Source of the DNA: Campylobacterota bacterium
GTDB lineage: Bacteria > Campylobacterota > Campylobacteria > Campylobacterales > Arcobacteraceae
Direction: 5' to 3'
DNA: 49,597 bases
Assembly (NCBI GenBank): GCA_003643835.1
Contig: QMKX01000010.1
Coordinates: forward strand, 1 to 49,597
The translations under genes were made by a program, and so were the position numbers. Under the pieces are notes generated by a model, which ran no database searches, was not told the DNA's origin, and saw only the letters and a list, made by a program, of their open reading frames with translations. Positions 15,171-24,337 of the stretch are shown piece by piece (the first letter of the stretch is position 1; the number at the start of each line of letters is the position of its first letter).

Positions 15171-17317
15171 AACAAAAATTTTTCTCTATAGTCTTGGTAT
15201 TTGTAGCATTATTTATCACATTTTCGTGCTATTTTCCAGACAAAAAGATAGTGGGTGATATTGGATTTTTGGTAGCTCAATACAGTTTGGAGTATATTGG
15301 ATTTATAAGTTATATATACTTATTGGTTCTTTTATATCCTCTTTATAAGTTCAATTTCTCAAAGATAGAAAATATCGTTTTGAACTCTTTTGTGCTGTTT
15401 TTGTTTTTTGTTGTATTTTTGATGTTTCAGTCTTTGCTTATAGATAGCTCTTTGTCTGGCAAAATTGGTGACATATTAGTATCAAAACTATATTCAACTA
15501 TTGGGTTTGGTGGTATTTGGCTTATCATAGTCATAAATTTTATCGCTACATATATACTATTTTTTGGTAAATACCTTGACAAAGATGACTTTTTGTTTGA
15601 TATCAAAAGATTTTTTATTGGGTCATCAAAACAAAAAGTCCAATACCCACCACAACCAAAGCCAAGTGTCGAAACACAGCCTACACAAATACCTACCAAA
15701 ACATATAAAACGCCGACATCAAAACAAGCAAAAAAAATAACAAATGATATACGTGCCGTGCTCGACGAAACTGGCAATATCCCTAAAATAACCTTACAAA
15801 ATGACACATATAAACCTACAAAAACTCCACAAAAATCTACAACCATAGTCAAAGAACTACCAGAAAACCAAGAGTTGCTCGCTCACACTATTGAGCGAGG
15901 CAAAAGAACTACAAATAGTAAGTTTAAACTACCAAAAACAGAGTTTTTTCAAAAACCAAGCACTGCAACCACTAAAATAGACGAAGGCGATATAGACAAA
16001 AAAGTTCAAAATTTACTTGAAAAATTGGCTATATTTAAGATAGAAGGAGATGTGATACGAACATACTCTGGACCACTTGTGACTACATTTGAGTTTAAAC
16101 CTGCTGCGAGCGTGAAGGTATCAAAGATACTTAGCCTTCAAGACGACCTCGCTATGGCACTCAAAGCTCAAACCATACGACTACAAGCACCAATACCGGG
16201 CAAAGATGTCGTAGGTATAGAAGTGCCAAATGACACAAGCGATATCATATACATAAGAGAACTACTCGAAAGCAAGCTGTTTATAAATAGCTCGTCTGCT
16301 TTGACTATCGTATTAGGCAAAGATATTGTAGGTAACTCTTTTGTAACTGATCTCAAAAAACTTCCACATCTACTAATAGCAGGCACCACAGGTAGTGGCA
16401 AAAGTGTAGGTATCAATGCTATGATTATGTCACTTTTGTTTAAAAACTCGCCAGACGACCTAAAACTTATCATGATAGACCCAAAGATGCTTGAGTTTTC
16501 TATATACAACGATATACCACATCTTCTCACACCAGTGATCACGAAACCATCTATCGCTATAAATGTGCTATCAAATATGGTAGTTGAGATGGAAAATAGA
16601 TATAAACTTATGGCAAACACCAAAACCAAAAATATAGAAAACTACAACAAAAAAGTAGCAAAATCAGATGGAGAGAAACTACCATATATCGTCATAATCA
16701 TAGATGAGTTATCAGATCTTATGATGACAAGTGGCAAAGATGTAGAGATAAGTATAGCAAGATTAGCCCAGATGGCAAGAGCAAGTGGCATACACTTGAT
16801 AGTAGCGACCCAGCGACCATCGGTTGATGTCATAACAGGACTGATAAAAGCAAACCTGCCAAGTCGTATTAGCTACAAAGTAGGACAAAAAGTTGATAGC
16901 AAGATAATACTCGACAGTATGGGAGCAGAAGCACTTTTAGGTCGTGGCGATATGCTATTTACACCTCCTGGAAGCTCAACGATTGTTAGACTTCATGCTC
17001 CTTGGATGACAGAAGAGGAGATCGATACAGTAGCGCAATTTCTAAAAGACCAACAAGAACCAAACTACGATGAAAATATCATTAAACAAAATATAAGTAT
17101 AGGTGGTATTTCAAAAGACAGCACAGACACCACAAACAAAGATGAGTTATACGAAGATGCGAAAATGGTAGTCATAACAGACCAAAAAACATCTATAAGC
17201 TACTTGCAAAGAAAACTAAAAATAGGCTACAACAGAGCTGCTACAATCATAGACCAACTACAAGACAACCAAGTGCTCTCTGCTCCAAATGCCAAAGGTA
17301 TCAGGACTATATTGTAG
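15116..17317 (+). CDS. ftsK: DNA translocase FtsK
   Basis: FtsK anchors at the division septum and pumps chromosomal DNA to resolve terminus regions. The 733-residue product has four N-terminal membrane helices (to about residue 155), a low-complexity Lys/Pro/Thr linker, the alpha and beta motor domains with Walker A GTTGSGKSVG near residue 425 and Walker B IIIDELSDLM near 527, QRPSVDVITG, and the gamma winged helix near 675-733 (MVVITDQKTSISYLQRKL). The start taken is a TTG inside lpxD with GGAG eight bases upstream; a later start is possible. It is shorter than enteric FtsK, as expected for this phylum. Confidence 0.94.
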   Translation: MAQNPKQNPKASTKGQKIKQKFFSIVLVFVALFITFSCYFPDKKIVGDIGFLVAQYSLEYIGFISYIYLLVLLYPLYKFNFSKIENIVLNSFVLFLFFVVFLMFQSLLIDSSLSGKIGDILVSKLYSTIGFGGIWLIIVINFIATYILFFGKYLDKDDFLFDIKRFFIGSSKQKVQYPPQPKPSVETQPTQIPTKTYKTPTSKQAKKITNDIRAVLDETGNIPKITLQNDTYKPTKTPQKSTTIVKELPENQELLAHTIERGKRTTNSKFKLPKTEFFQKPSTATTKIDEGDIDKKVQNLLEKLAIFKIEGDVIRTYSGPLVTTFEFKPAASVKVSKILSLQDDLAMALKAQTIRLQAPIPGKDVVGIEVPNDTSDIIYIRELLESKLFINSSSALTIVLGKDIVGNSFVTDLKKLPHLLIAGTTGSGKSVGINAMIMSLLFKNSPDDLKLIMIDPKMLEFSIYNDIPHLLTPVITKPSIAINVLSNMVVEMENRYKLMANTKTKNIENYNKKVAKSDGEKLPYIVIIIDELSDLMMTSGKDVEISIARLAQMARASGIHLIVATQRPSVDVITGLIKANLPSRISYKVGQKVDSKIILDSMGAEALLGRGDMLFTPPGSSTIVRLHAPWMTEEEIDTVAQFLKDQQEPNYDENIIKQNISIGGISKDSTDTTNKDELYEDAKMVVITDQKTSISYLQRKLKIGYNRAATIIDQLQDNQVLSAPNAKGIRTIL

Positions 17318-17329
17318 GTGATGGAGTTT

Positions 17330-17470
17330 TGTCTCACTTGAGTGACGAGATGTTAGTTGCGAGTGATGATATGAACTACAATATTTTTTGGCTTCTTAGT
17401 TATCTTACTCGTGCTATCGTTCCCTAACGAGTGGGGTAGCAGGATAGTTGCTACTATGGATGTGGTTATG
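17330..17470. repeat. Diverged copy of the dispersed TCTCACTCGTGCT/GAGTTGCTAC repeat family
   Basis: The gap after ftsK (17318-17596) holds no gene. Part of it, ACTCGTGCTATCGTTCCCTAACG followed by GGTAGCAGGATAGTTGCTACTATGGATG, is a shortened, mutated version of the 83-bp unit at 49.5 kb. An adjacent part, ending GATATGAACTACAATATTTT, matches 47627-47646 (GATATGGACTACAATATTTT). The element is therefore dispersed over at least three places in the window. Confidence 0.6.
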
Positions 17471-17562
17471 TTTTAACGCTGTTTTTTATTTTTTTATCTT
17501 GATAGCTCCAGTTGTATAATATCTTTATAGATAAATATTAAGTATGCTTAATTTTTTTTTGA

Positions 17563-17568
17563 TATACT
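17563..17568 (+). promoter_or_regulatory. Probable extended -10 element for the aspartic protease gene
   Basis: TATACT is preceded by TGA and nine T, 28 bases before the ATG at 17597. The form agrees with the other promoters proposed in the window. Confidence 0.45.
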
Positions 17569-17596
17569 GCTTGTATATTTATAAAAAGGGGAAACT

Positions 17597-18016
17597 ATGG
17601 GATTGATATATGCAGATTTGGAGTTAGTAAGTATAGGTGATATAGAACTCGAACGAAAAGGCTATATAAAAAAAACTGATATAAAAAAGGTGCAAACCAT
17701 AGCACTAGTAGATAGTGGTGCATATATGATGTGTATAAATGAACACATACAAAATCAACTTGATCTTATGTATATAGAGACAAAAGAGGCCGAGATGGCA
17801 GATGGCACTATGGCCGCACTGGATGTAGTAGGACCACTGAAAATAAATTTCAAAAACCGAACCACCAGTTGCAATGCTATGGTGCTACCGGGTGAGAGCG
17901 AAGTGTTGTTAGGATCTATACCTATGGAAGATATGGATGTCGTGCTTGTGCCCAGACTAAATACCATAGATGTAAATCCAAACTCCAAATATATGGCAAA
18001 GATGAAGCTAAAATAA
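17597..18016 (+). CDS. Retropepsin-like clan AA aspartic protease
   Basis: The 139-residue product has the single-domain retropepsin pattern: ALVDSGAYMMCI near residues 35-46, with the catalytic Asp in the DSGA triad, then a flap region (EAEMADGTMAAL) and the hydrophobic-glycine block EVLLGSIPMEDMDVVL. Such proteins act as dimers. Free-standing bacterial members are common in cyanobacteria and some proteobacteria, and their targets are unknown. A good AAGGGG sits before the ATG. It is a single-gene unit with its own promoter and converges on a LysE gene, separated by a strong hairpin. Confidence 0.78.
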   Translation: MGLIYADLELVSIGDIELERKGYIKKTDIKKVQTIALVDSGAYMMCINEHIQNQLDLMYIETKEAEMADGTMAALDVVGPLKINFKNRTTSCNAMVLPGESEVLLGSIPMEDMDVVLVPRLNTIDVNPNSKYMAKMKLK

Positions 18017-18070
18017 CAATAACCCAAAGCTATAAATTATCACAAAACTAAAAAGAGCTACTAAAATAAA

Positions 18071-18116
18071 GGTCACCTCTAAAAACCTATGAGCACAGAG
18101 GTTTTTAGAGGTGACC
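18071..18116 (-). terminator. 18-bp hairpin terminator overlapping the end of the LysE gene
   Basis: A perfect 18-bp stem (GGTCACCTCTAAAAACCT and its complement) with a 10-base loop. On the minus strand the stem is followed by TTTATTTTAG, so it works as an intrinsic terminator for the LysE gene. On the plus strand no T run follows, but it may still stop read-through from the protease gene. The stop codon and last three sense codons of the LysE gene lie within one arm of the stem. Confidence 0.8.
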
Positions 18117-18722
18117 TAAAATAAAAGCAAAGTTTGTCAATATCAAAACAAGAGCCGAAACTATAAGTATGCCACCCATAAAATAGTTAAAAATTTTAAT
18201 TTTTTTGCTACTATTTAGAAGTATTATCGCTTTTTGTCCCAAAAAACCCCAACTAAAAAGTGAAAAATAACATACTACAAAAAACATAAAAACAAACAAA
18301 ACAAAAGTGCTATTGTCACTTACAAACATAGAAACACCAGATACACAAACTACCCAAGCTTTTGGATTTAGCCACTGCAATAAAAAACCCTCATAAAATT
18401 TCAAAGTTTTTTTATCATAATTTTTTGTAGATAAGGTAGGTGTAGAGGTGGCTATTTTGTATCCTAAATAGATGATAAAACTAGCACCTGCTATCTCAAA
18501 ATAATCAACCAAAACAGTATGCTTGCCAAATATATTTATAAGTCCCAATCCAATAAGAGCTAGTAATAGTGTGAAGCCAATAGTAGCTCCTAATATAAAT
18601 GGCATAGTTTTTTTGATACCATAGCTTATGCTTGATGATATTACCATCATATTAACTGGACCAGGTGATATAGATGTAGCAAGAGAAAATGAAAACATCG
18701 CAAAAATAACAGCTATACTCAC
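18105..18722 (-). CDS. LysE/RhtB family amino-acid exporter
   Basis: The 205-residue product is a six-helix exporter with SISPGPVNMMV in the first helix and WLNPKAWVVCVSG opening the C-terminal half, both LysE/RhtB signatures. The start is a GTG at 18722 with AAGG eight bases upstream. It lies 96 bases after another paralogue on the same strand. The two are clearly different in sequence, so they are not a recent tandem duplication. The 3' end is embedded in a terminator stem. Substrate unknown. Confidence 0.85.
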   Translation of the reverse strand: MSIAVIFAMFSFSLATSISPGPVNMMVISSSISYGIKKTMPFILGATIGFTLLLALIGLGLINIFGKHTVLVDYFEIAGASFIIYLGYKIATSTPTLSTKNYDKKTLKFYEGFLLQWLNPKAWVVCVSGVSMFVSDNSTFVLFVFMFFVVCYFSLFSWGFLGQKAIILLNSSKKIKIFNYFMGGILIVSALVLILTNFAFILGHL

Positions 18723-18818
18723 ACTGTGAACCTTTTTTATTTTTTATTATATCTTGTTGTGCTTAAAAAACAACTGTAATATTTTGTATTTGAAGCGATG
18801 ATTTATGTGCTTTTTATA

Positions 18819-19439
18819 TCACATTTCAAATATAAAAGGTAATATGGAAGCTACTATCAAAATAGCCATAGAGATATTAAATATCTTTATGGTTTTTACA
18901 TCTTTTATGATTTTTTTCAAAAACACTCCACCAATAGTCCAACTACTCGTAGATATAAAACCGCTTAGCATATATATAAATGCTATGATAAACACTTGGA
19001 TAAATGTATTTTCATCTCCTTTTGTAAAGGTGGCAGTTGATGTGATAGCCATAATCCAAGCCTTTGGATTAACCCATTGAAATAGCACACTTTGTGCAAA
19101 TGTAAAAGGTTTTGATTTTTTGTATTTTTCTTGATTTAAGCTTGTATCATTTATAGCAATTTGCCAAGCCATCCAAAAAAGATATGATATACCTATGATT
19201 TTTAGGATATTATAAACAAAAGGAAAAAGCTCAAATACCACTCCAACACCAAGCCCTACACATATCACCATAAAAGGAAAACCAAAAGCAATACCCGCCA
19301 TATGTGGCAAACTTCTTCTAAATCCAAAGTTTAGACCCGAGCTAAGTAGCATAAGATTGTTTGGTCCAGGTGTTAGCACGGTAGCTAATGTAAAAGAGGC
19401 TATTGAAAACAGCATAGAAAGGGTATAAATATCTAACAT
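18819..19439 (-). CDS. LysE/RhtB family amino-acid exporter
   Basis: The 206-residue product has LTPGPNNLMLLSSGLNFG near the N-terminus and WVNPKAWIMAITS near the middle, typical of LysE-family exporters that move amino acids or homoserine-type compounds out of the cell. It begins at an ATG with AGGAG about 12 bases upstream and lies 25 bases after the TRIC-like gene. Together with the importer further upstream on the same strand it makes an amino-acid transport neighbourhood, though coregulation is only inferred. Confidence 0.86.
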   Translation of the reverse strand: MLDIYTLSMLFSIASFTLATVLTPGPNNLMLLSSGLNFGFRRSLPHMAGIAFGFPFMVICVGLGVGVVFELFPFVYNILKIIGISYLFWMAWQIAINDTSLNQEKYKKSKPFTFAQSVLFQWVNPKAWIMAITSTATFTKGDENTFIQVFIIAFIYMLSGFISTSSWTIGGVFLKKIIKDVKTIKIFNISMAILIVASILPFIFEM

Positions 19440-19464
19440 TGTTTTTATATTCTCCTATAAAAAA

Positions 19465-20073
19465 TTATTTTAGTGTTGGTAGTTTCCAGCTATGTCTAAA
19501 AGCTAATATTCTTAAAAACATAGAAAATACAAACAAAATAGACAAAGATATTATGCCCAAAAGTCCATAAAAGCTCAAAATATATATAACAATACCAATG
19601 ATTATTGATATGGCACCATAAAACCCACCTATCAAGACATATGGCACTACATTGAGTAAAATATCTCTAAATACACCGCCACCAATAGCTGTGATAAATG
19701 CCAATATAATCACTCCAGATATAGCAAAGTTGTGCTCTACTGCCAACAAGGCACCTGCAATTGAGAACGATACAAGTCCTATGGCATCTATGACTACGAA
19801 AAAAGGCTTCTTTTCAAAGGTGCTTTTTTTGTGAAATTTGAAAGCTACCAATAGCCCAACCACTACCAACACCAGTGCCATAGGAAAAATAGAGCTCAAA
19901 GATGTAGGATAAATACCTACTATCATATCGCGAACTATACCGCCACCAAGTGCTGTGAGTAATGCACTTATACAAATACCCAAAAGGTCAAGCTGCTTTT
20001 TGGTGGCTATATAAAAGCCACTCAAAGCAAATGAGATTATACCTAAAAACTCAGCTACTACTAAAGATGTCAA
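19465..20073 (-). CDS. TRIC/UPF0126 (YicG-type) membrane protein
   Basis: The 202-residue product consists of two repeats of three helices, each with the glycine-rich signature: ALGGGIVRDMIVG near residues 41-53 and AIGGGVFRDILLN near residues 128-140. Proteins of this family form trimeric cation channels in some structures. A role in glycine transport has been proposed for others. The start is a TTG one base after the ATPase gene stop, so it is probably the last-but-some gene of the aap operon. This position next to amino-acid transporters would fit transport of a small amino acid, but that is inference. Confidence 0.82.
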   Translation of the reverse strand: MTSLVVAEFLGIISFALSGFYIATKKQLDLLGICISALLTALGGGIVRDMIVGIYPTSLSSIFPMALVLVVVGLLVAFKFHKKSTFEKKPFFVVIDAIGLVSFSIAGALLAVEHNFAISGVIILAFITAIGGGVFRDILLNVVPYVLIGGFYGAISIIIGIVIYILSFYGLLGIISLSILFVFSMFLRILAFRHSWKLPTLK

Positions 20074-20074
20074 T

Positions 20075-20818
20075 TTAGTGTGATAAAATTTGCTTTAAAA
20101 ACAGTTTTAGTCTATCACTTTCTGGACTATCAAAAAACTTATCTGGAGTATTTTCTTCCACTATTTGCCCCTCATCCATAAAAACTACCCTATGCGCTAC
20201 TTTTTTAGCAAATCCCATCTCGTGTGTTACACATATCATGGTTCGTCCTTCACTTGCTAGCTCTACTATAACATCAAGAACTTCCGATACCATCTCAGGA
20301 TCCAAAGCACTAGTTGGCTCATCAAATAGCATAACATTTGGATTTTTGCATAAACTTCTCGCAATTGCAACTCGCTGTTGTTGCCCGCCACTTAGTTGAT
20401 TTGGAAACTTATCTACTTGGTCTGCTATGCCTACTCTTTCAAGATACTTCATGGCTATATCGGTGGCTTCTTTTTTTGACTTTTTTTTGACCCAAATAGG
20501 TGCAAGTGTCAAGTTGTCTATGATAGACAGGTGTGGAAAAAGGTTGAAATGTTGAAACACCATAGCTACATCTTCTCTTATAGATTTGATTTTTTTGATA
20601 TCATCTACTACTTCTATACCATCTACTGTTATGCTACCTTTTTGAAATTGTTCCAGATAATTAATACATCTTATTAGGGTGCTTTTGCCACTTCCACTAG
20701 GACCACACACTACAATTATCTCGCCTTTTTTGACTTGCATATTTATATCTTTTAGGACATGAAAGTCGCCATACCATTTGTTTAGATTTTTTATCTCTAT
20801 AATATTGTCTTTTTTCAA
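20075..20818 (-). CDS. aapP: General L-amino acid ABC transporter ATPase (AapP type)
   Basis: The 247-residue ATPase powers the importer encoded by the three genes before it. It carries Walker [10 protein letters not shown] near residues 38-46, Q-loop [10 protein letters not shown], signature LSGGQQQR near 142-149, Walker [14 protein letters not shown] and the switch histidine in CVTHEMGFA. The length is typical of polar amino-acid ABC ATPases. The TTG start has a good AGGAG. It lies 8 bases after the permease gene. The order substrate protein, two permeases, ATPase matches aapJQMP. Confidence 0.92.
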   Translation of the reverse strand: MKKDNIIEIKNLNKWYGDFHVLKDINMQVKKGEIIVVCGPSGSGKSTLIRCINYLEQFQKGSITVDGIEVVDDIKKIKSIREDVAMVFQHFNLFPHLSIIDNLTLAPIWVKKKSKKEATDIAMKYLERVGIADQVDKFPNQLSGGQQQRVAIARSLCKNPNVMLFDEPTSALDPEMVSEVLDVIVELASEGRTMICVTHEMGFAKKVAHRVVFMDEGQIVEENTPDKFFDSPESDRLKLFLKQILSH

Positions 20819-20826
20819 TTTCTCTC

Positions 20827-21912
20827 CTATTTTAGGTTTGTGTTATATCTGTATTCTAGTTTTTTAGAGTATAAACTCATAAAATAACAAAATGCCCAAA
20901 AAACAAATGTTACAAATACATAACCTTCTGTTTCCATACCTATCCATGATGAATCAGCCGATGCCACACGAACCATAGCAAGCAAATCAAATAATCCAAT
21001 GATAAGCACCAAAGTTGTATCTTGTAATAATGATATAAAAGCACCCACCAAGTTTGGAATCGCTACTTTTAAAGCTTGTGGTAGTATGATTAGCAACATT
21101 TTTTGCCAATAAGAAAATCCTTGTGCATCAGCTGCTTCATATTGTCCTTGAGGAATAGATTGCAAACCACCTCTTATAATCTCAGCTACATAAGCAGCTT
21201 GAAAAAATGTAATACCAATCAATGCACGAAGTAGTTTGTCAAAAGTCATACCTTCTGGAAAAAACAGAGGTAATATAATAGAAGACATAAAAAGTATAGT
21301 GATAAGAGGCACACCTCTTATAAATTCTACATAAGTTACACAAATACTTCGTATGACAGGCAAGGAAGATGCCCTACCAAAAGCTATGATGATACCAATT
21401 GGAAAAGAAAATACTATGCCCACGGTAGCTACTACGATAGTGAGCATAAGTCCGCCCCATTTGTTTGTAGGCACTGTCTCAAGTCCAAAGTAGCCACCAC
21501 TTACTAAGATATATGCCACAACCATATACAAACTAAATACCAAAAATATAAGCTTATTATTTTTTAGATATTTAAAAGCAGCGATGACAAATAAAAATAA
21601 CACCAAAGCAGTTTTAAGTCGCCATACTTCGATAGCAGGATAAAAGCCATACATAAACATATCTAGCTTCATCTTTATAAATACCCAACAAGCTCCACCA
21701 CCCGTGCAGTCTTCTCTAGTATCACCAACAAAATTGGCATCTACATAAGCCCACTGGACAAATGGAGGAATAATCCAAAACAACAAAGCAATAGCAGTAA
21801 AAGACATAGCTATATTTGCAGGAGTGCTAAAAAGATTTACCCTAATCCAGTGTGCTACTCCCTTAGTGTTAGATGGTGCTTCTTGGGTTTGGATTGTTTG
21901 AAATACTGCCAT
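20827..21912 (-). CDS. aapM: General L-amino acid ABC transporter permease (AapM type)
   Basis: The 361-residue permease has about eight membrane helices, longer than the usual polar amino-acid permease because of the N-terminal extension typical of AapM (hydrophilic segment near [19 protein letters not shown]). The C-terminal permease domain carries the EAA loop [20 protein letters not shown], which contacts the ATPase. It starts with ATG one base after the AapQ stop and ends 8 bases before aapP. Confidence 0.92.
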   Translation of the reverse strand: MAVFQTIQTQEAPSNTKGVAHWIRVNLFSTPANIAMSFTAIALLFWIIPPFVQWAYVDANFVGDTREDCTGGGACWVFIKMKLDMFMYGFYPAIEVWRLKTALVLFLFVIAAFKYLKNNKLIFLVFSLYMVVAYILVSGGYFGLETVPTNKWGGLMLTIVVATVGIVFSFPIGIIIAFGRASSLPVIRSICVTYVEFIRGVPLITILFMSSIILPLFFPEGMTFDKLLRALIGITFFQAAYVAEIIRGGLQSIPQGQYEAADAQGFSYWQKMLLIILPQALKVAIPNLVGAFISLLQDTTLVLIIGLFDLLAMVRVASADSSWIGMETEGYVFVTFVFWAFCYFMSLYSKKLEYRYNTNLK

Positions 21913-21913
21913 C

Positions 21914-23068
21914 TTATCTTTCCTTAATTTTCATTTTGTGATTTATGTAGTTTAGCAAAGCAGATACAAGCAAACTAACTACCAAATAAACTGCCATAGT
22001 GATAGCGATAATCTCAATAGCCTGTCCTACTTGATTTAGCGATGTTCCTGAAAATATCGTAACTATATCAGGGTAGCCAATAGCAGCAGCTAAAGATGAG
22101 TTTTTGACTAGGTTTAGGTATTGGTTGATAGTAGGCGGTATCGCTATTCGTATGGCTTGTGGTAGCACCACTAGTTTGAGTGCTTGATAGTTTGTCAGCC
22201 CCAACGATGCCGATGCTTCTTTTTGTCCTGTTTTTACCGCTTCTATACCACTTCGTATAGCTTCTGCTATGAAAGTCGCTGTATATATAACCAAAGCAAA
22301 AGTCAAAGCCAAAAACTCTGGCGATATTGTTTTGCCACCTTCAAAATTAAAAGCACCAAGTGTAGCATAATCAAGCTGCAAATCTGTTCCGCTTACAACA
22401 TACCCTATGAGAGGTAAAAATAGCACAAGAGTAAAGCCTATCGGCAATACAGAGAGCGTTTCGCCTGTGAGTTCTTGACGATTATTTGCCCATCTGTTTA
22501 AAACATATATAGCCAACACTGCTATAACAAAACCAGCCAGTATTGACAGCATAGTGGCATTAAAACTAAAATCAGGCATGATAAAGCCACGATTATTTAT
22601 AAAAAAAGTTTCATTAAAAAAAGAGAAACTCTCTTTAGGGCTTGGCATAGCTTTGAGCACTACATTATACCAAAAAAGTATCTGTAGCAAGAGCGGGATA
22701 TTTCTAAATATATCAATATAAGCAGAAGCTAGTTTGGCTACTAGATAGTTTTTTGATAATCGTAATATACCTATGATAAGTCCTAAAATAGTAGCAAATA
22801 TTATACCAACTAAACTGACTATAATAGTGTTTGATAGCCCTACTAAAAACACTCTAAAGTGAGTGTCAGATTCTTGATATGCTATAGGGCTTTCGTCTAT
22901 ACCAAAACCTGCCGTGCTATCTAAAAAAGCAAACCCAGTTGTGATGCCTCTTTGTTCTATATTGGTCATAGTGTTTGTGCCAATATAAAACAAAAAAGCT
23001 ACTACTGCTATAACGCTAAGAAGTTGAAATATAAAACCTCTAACTTTTTGATTTCTTAATAATCCCAA
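21914..23068 (-). CDS. aapQ: General L-amino acid ABC transporter permease (AapQ type)
   Basis: The 384-residue permease pairs with AapM. It shows the N-terminal helix, a periplasmic segment with FAFLDSTAGFGI, and the permease domain with RNIPLLLQILFWY and the EAA loop KEASASLGLTNYQALKLVVLP near the C-terminus. These are AapQ hallmarks. The start is a TTG with AAGGA upstream. It lies 66 bases after aapJ. Confidence 0.92.
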   Translation of the reverse strand: MGLLRNQKVRGFIFQLLSVIAVVAFLFYIGTNTMTNIEQRGITTGFAFLDSTAGFGIDESPIAYQESDTHFRVFLVGLSNTIIVSLVGIIFATILGLIIGILRLSKNYLVAKLASAYIDIFRNIPLLLQILFWYNVVLKAMPSPKESFSFFNETFFINNRGFIMPDFSFNATMLSILAGFVIAVLAIYVLNRWANNRQELTGETLSVLPIGFTLVLFLPLIGYVVSGTDLQLDYATLGAFNFEGGKTISPEFLALTFALVIYTATFIAEAIRSGIEAVKTGQKEASASLGLTNYQALKLVVLPQAIRIAIPPTINQYLNLVKNSSLAAAIGYPDIVTIFSGTSLNQVGQAIEIIAITMAVYLVVSLLVSALLNYINHKMKIKER

Positions 23069-23134
23069 AATATAAATCCTTGATTTGTAGTTATGAAAAA
23101 GGCAAGAGTTATCTTGCCTTAAAAATTTGATTTT

Positions 23135-24145
23135 TTATCTCATAGGAGGTGAGTATTGCAATCCACCTTTTGTCCATAGGGCATTTATACCTCTGTCTAT
23201 TCTTAGAGGTGTTTTTTTGCCTATATTTCTCTCAAACATCTCACCATAGTTTCCTACTTGCTTGATGATTTGATAAGCCCAATCTTTATTTAGCTTTAGG
23301 TTTGCACCCAATTTACCTTCAATTCCTAACAATCTTTTGATAGCTGGGTTCGATGATTTTTTCATTTTGTTTACATTTCTACTTGTAACACCCAACTCTT
23401 CAGCTGATTTTTGTGCATTTAATGTCCATTTGACTATATTAAACCATACATCATCGCCTTGACGAACTACTGGTCCTAAAGGTTCTTTTGATATAATCTC
23501 TGGCAAGACTATATGGTCTGATGGTTTTTTCATAATAGTTCTTAGTCCATACAGTTGTGAAGCATCTGATGTGAGTATATCACATCTGCCACTTTCATAG
23601 CTTTTTCTCACTTGGTCATTTGTATCATAAGTATTTACTTTGTATTTCATCTTTTTTGATCTAAAATAATCCGCCACATTTAGCTCAGTAGTAGTTCCCG
23701 CTTGGATACACAATGTTGCACCATTTAGTTGCTTGGCACTTTTAACTTTGAGTTTCTTGTTTACCATAAAACCTTGTCCGTCATAGTAGTTCACACCAGC
23801 AAAGTTAAGTCCCAAAGATGTATCTCTTGTTTGTGTCCATGTTGTATTTCTATACAATAAATCAATCTCGCCAGACTGCAAAGCACTCAATCGCTCTTTT
23901 GCATTTAGGTGAATGTATTTGACTTTTGAAGCATCGCCTAAAACAGCAGCTGCTACAACTTTACAACCATCTACATCCATACCTTTGTATTTACCGCCAC
24001 TTAACACTTCTGAAAAGCCCGGTAAACCACCATCTATACCACATTTAACAAAACCTTGTTTTTTGGTATCCTCTAAAGTTCCTGCTGTTGCTGTTAGCCC
24101 AATAAAAGCTAATACAACAAAACATAATTTGAAAATCTTGTTCAT
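23135..24145 (-). CDS. aapJ: General L-amino acid ABC transporter substrate-binding protein (AapJ type)
   Basis: The 336-residue protein is the periplasmic receptor of the importer. A signal peptide ends near TATAG, residue 22. The mature part has GLPGFSEV, DVDGCKVVAAAVLGD, RNTTWTQTRD, and the C-terminal QVGNYGEMFERNIG and the closing YSPPMR, all typical of the AapJ/BztA family, which has broad specificity for L-amino acids. AAAGGATG precedes the ATG. About 190 bases separate it from comM, so the operon probably has its own promoter there. This importer is uncommon in the phylum, to my knowledge. Confidence 0.93.
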   Translation of the reverse strand: MNKIFKLCFVVLAFIGLTATAGTLEDTKKQGFVKCGIDGGLPGFSEVLSGGKYKGMDVDGCKVVAAAVLGDASKVKYIHLNAKERLSALQSGEIDLLYRNTTWTQTRDTSLGLNFAGVNYYDGQGFMVNKKLKVKSAKQLNGATLCIQAGTTTELNVADYFRSKKMKYKVNTYDTNDQVRKSYESGRCDILTSDASQLYGLRTIMKKPSDHIVLPEIISKEPLGPVVRQGDDVWFNIVKWTLNAQKSAEELGVTSRNVNKMKKSSNPAIKRLLGIEGKLGANLKLNKDWAYQIIKQVGNYGEMFERNIGKKTPLRIDRGINALWTKGGLQYSPPMR

Positions 24146-24219
24146 TTTTCATCCTTTTTTTTATCATCAATAGTCACAAATACACAGTTATAATTTTATA
24201 ATCGAAAACTAAAATCATA

Positions 24220-24290
24220 CATATCTAACTAAAGATATGAAAGTTTAACAAATTATTCTTAAATAAGACCATACTATTGGGATAATTTGT
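24220..24290. promoter_or_regulatory. Intergenic region between comM and aapJ with two inverted repeats
   Basis: The 192-base gap (24146-24337) has a 7-bp hairpin CATATCT-AGATATG at 24220-24239 and a looser 9-bp inverted repeat ACAAATTAT/ATAATTTGT with arms at 24248-24256 and 24282-24290. These may end comM transcription or bind a regulator of the aap operon. There is no strong T run. The assignment is tentative. Confidence 0.3.
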
Positions 24291-24337
24291 CAATTTACTA
24301 CGATATTTACAACAAAAAAGACTTTAAAAGAAAAAAA

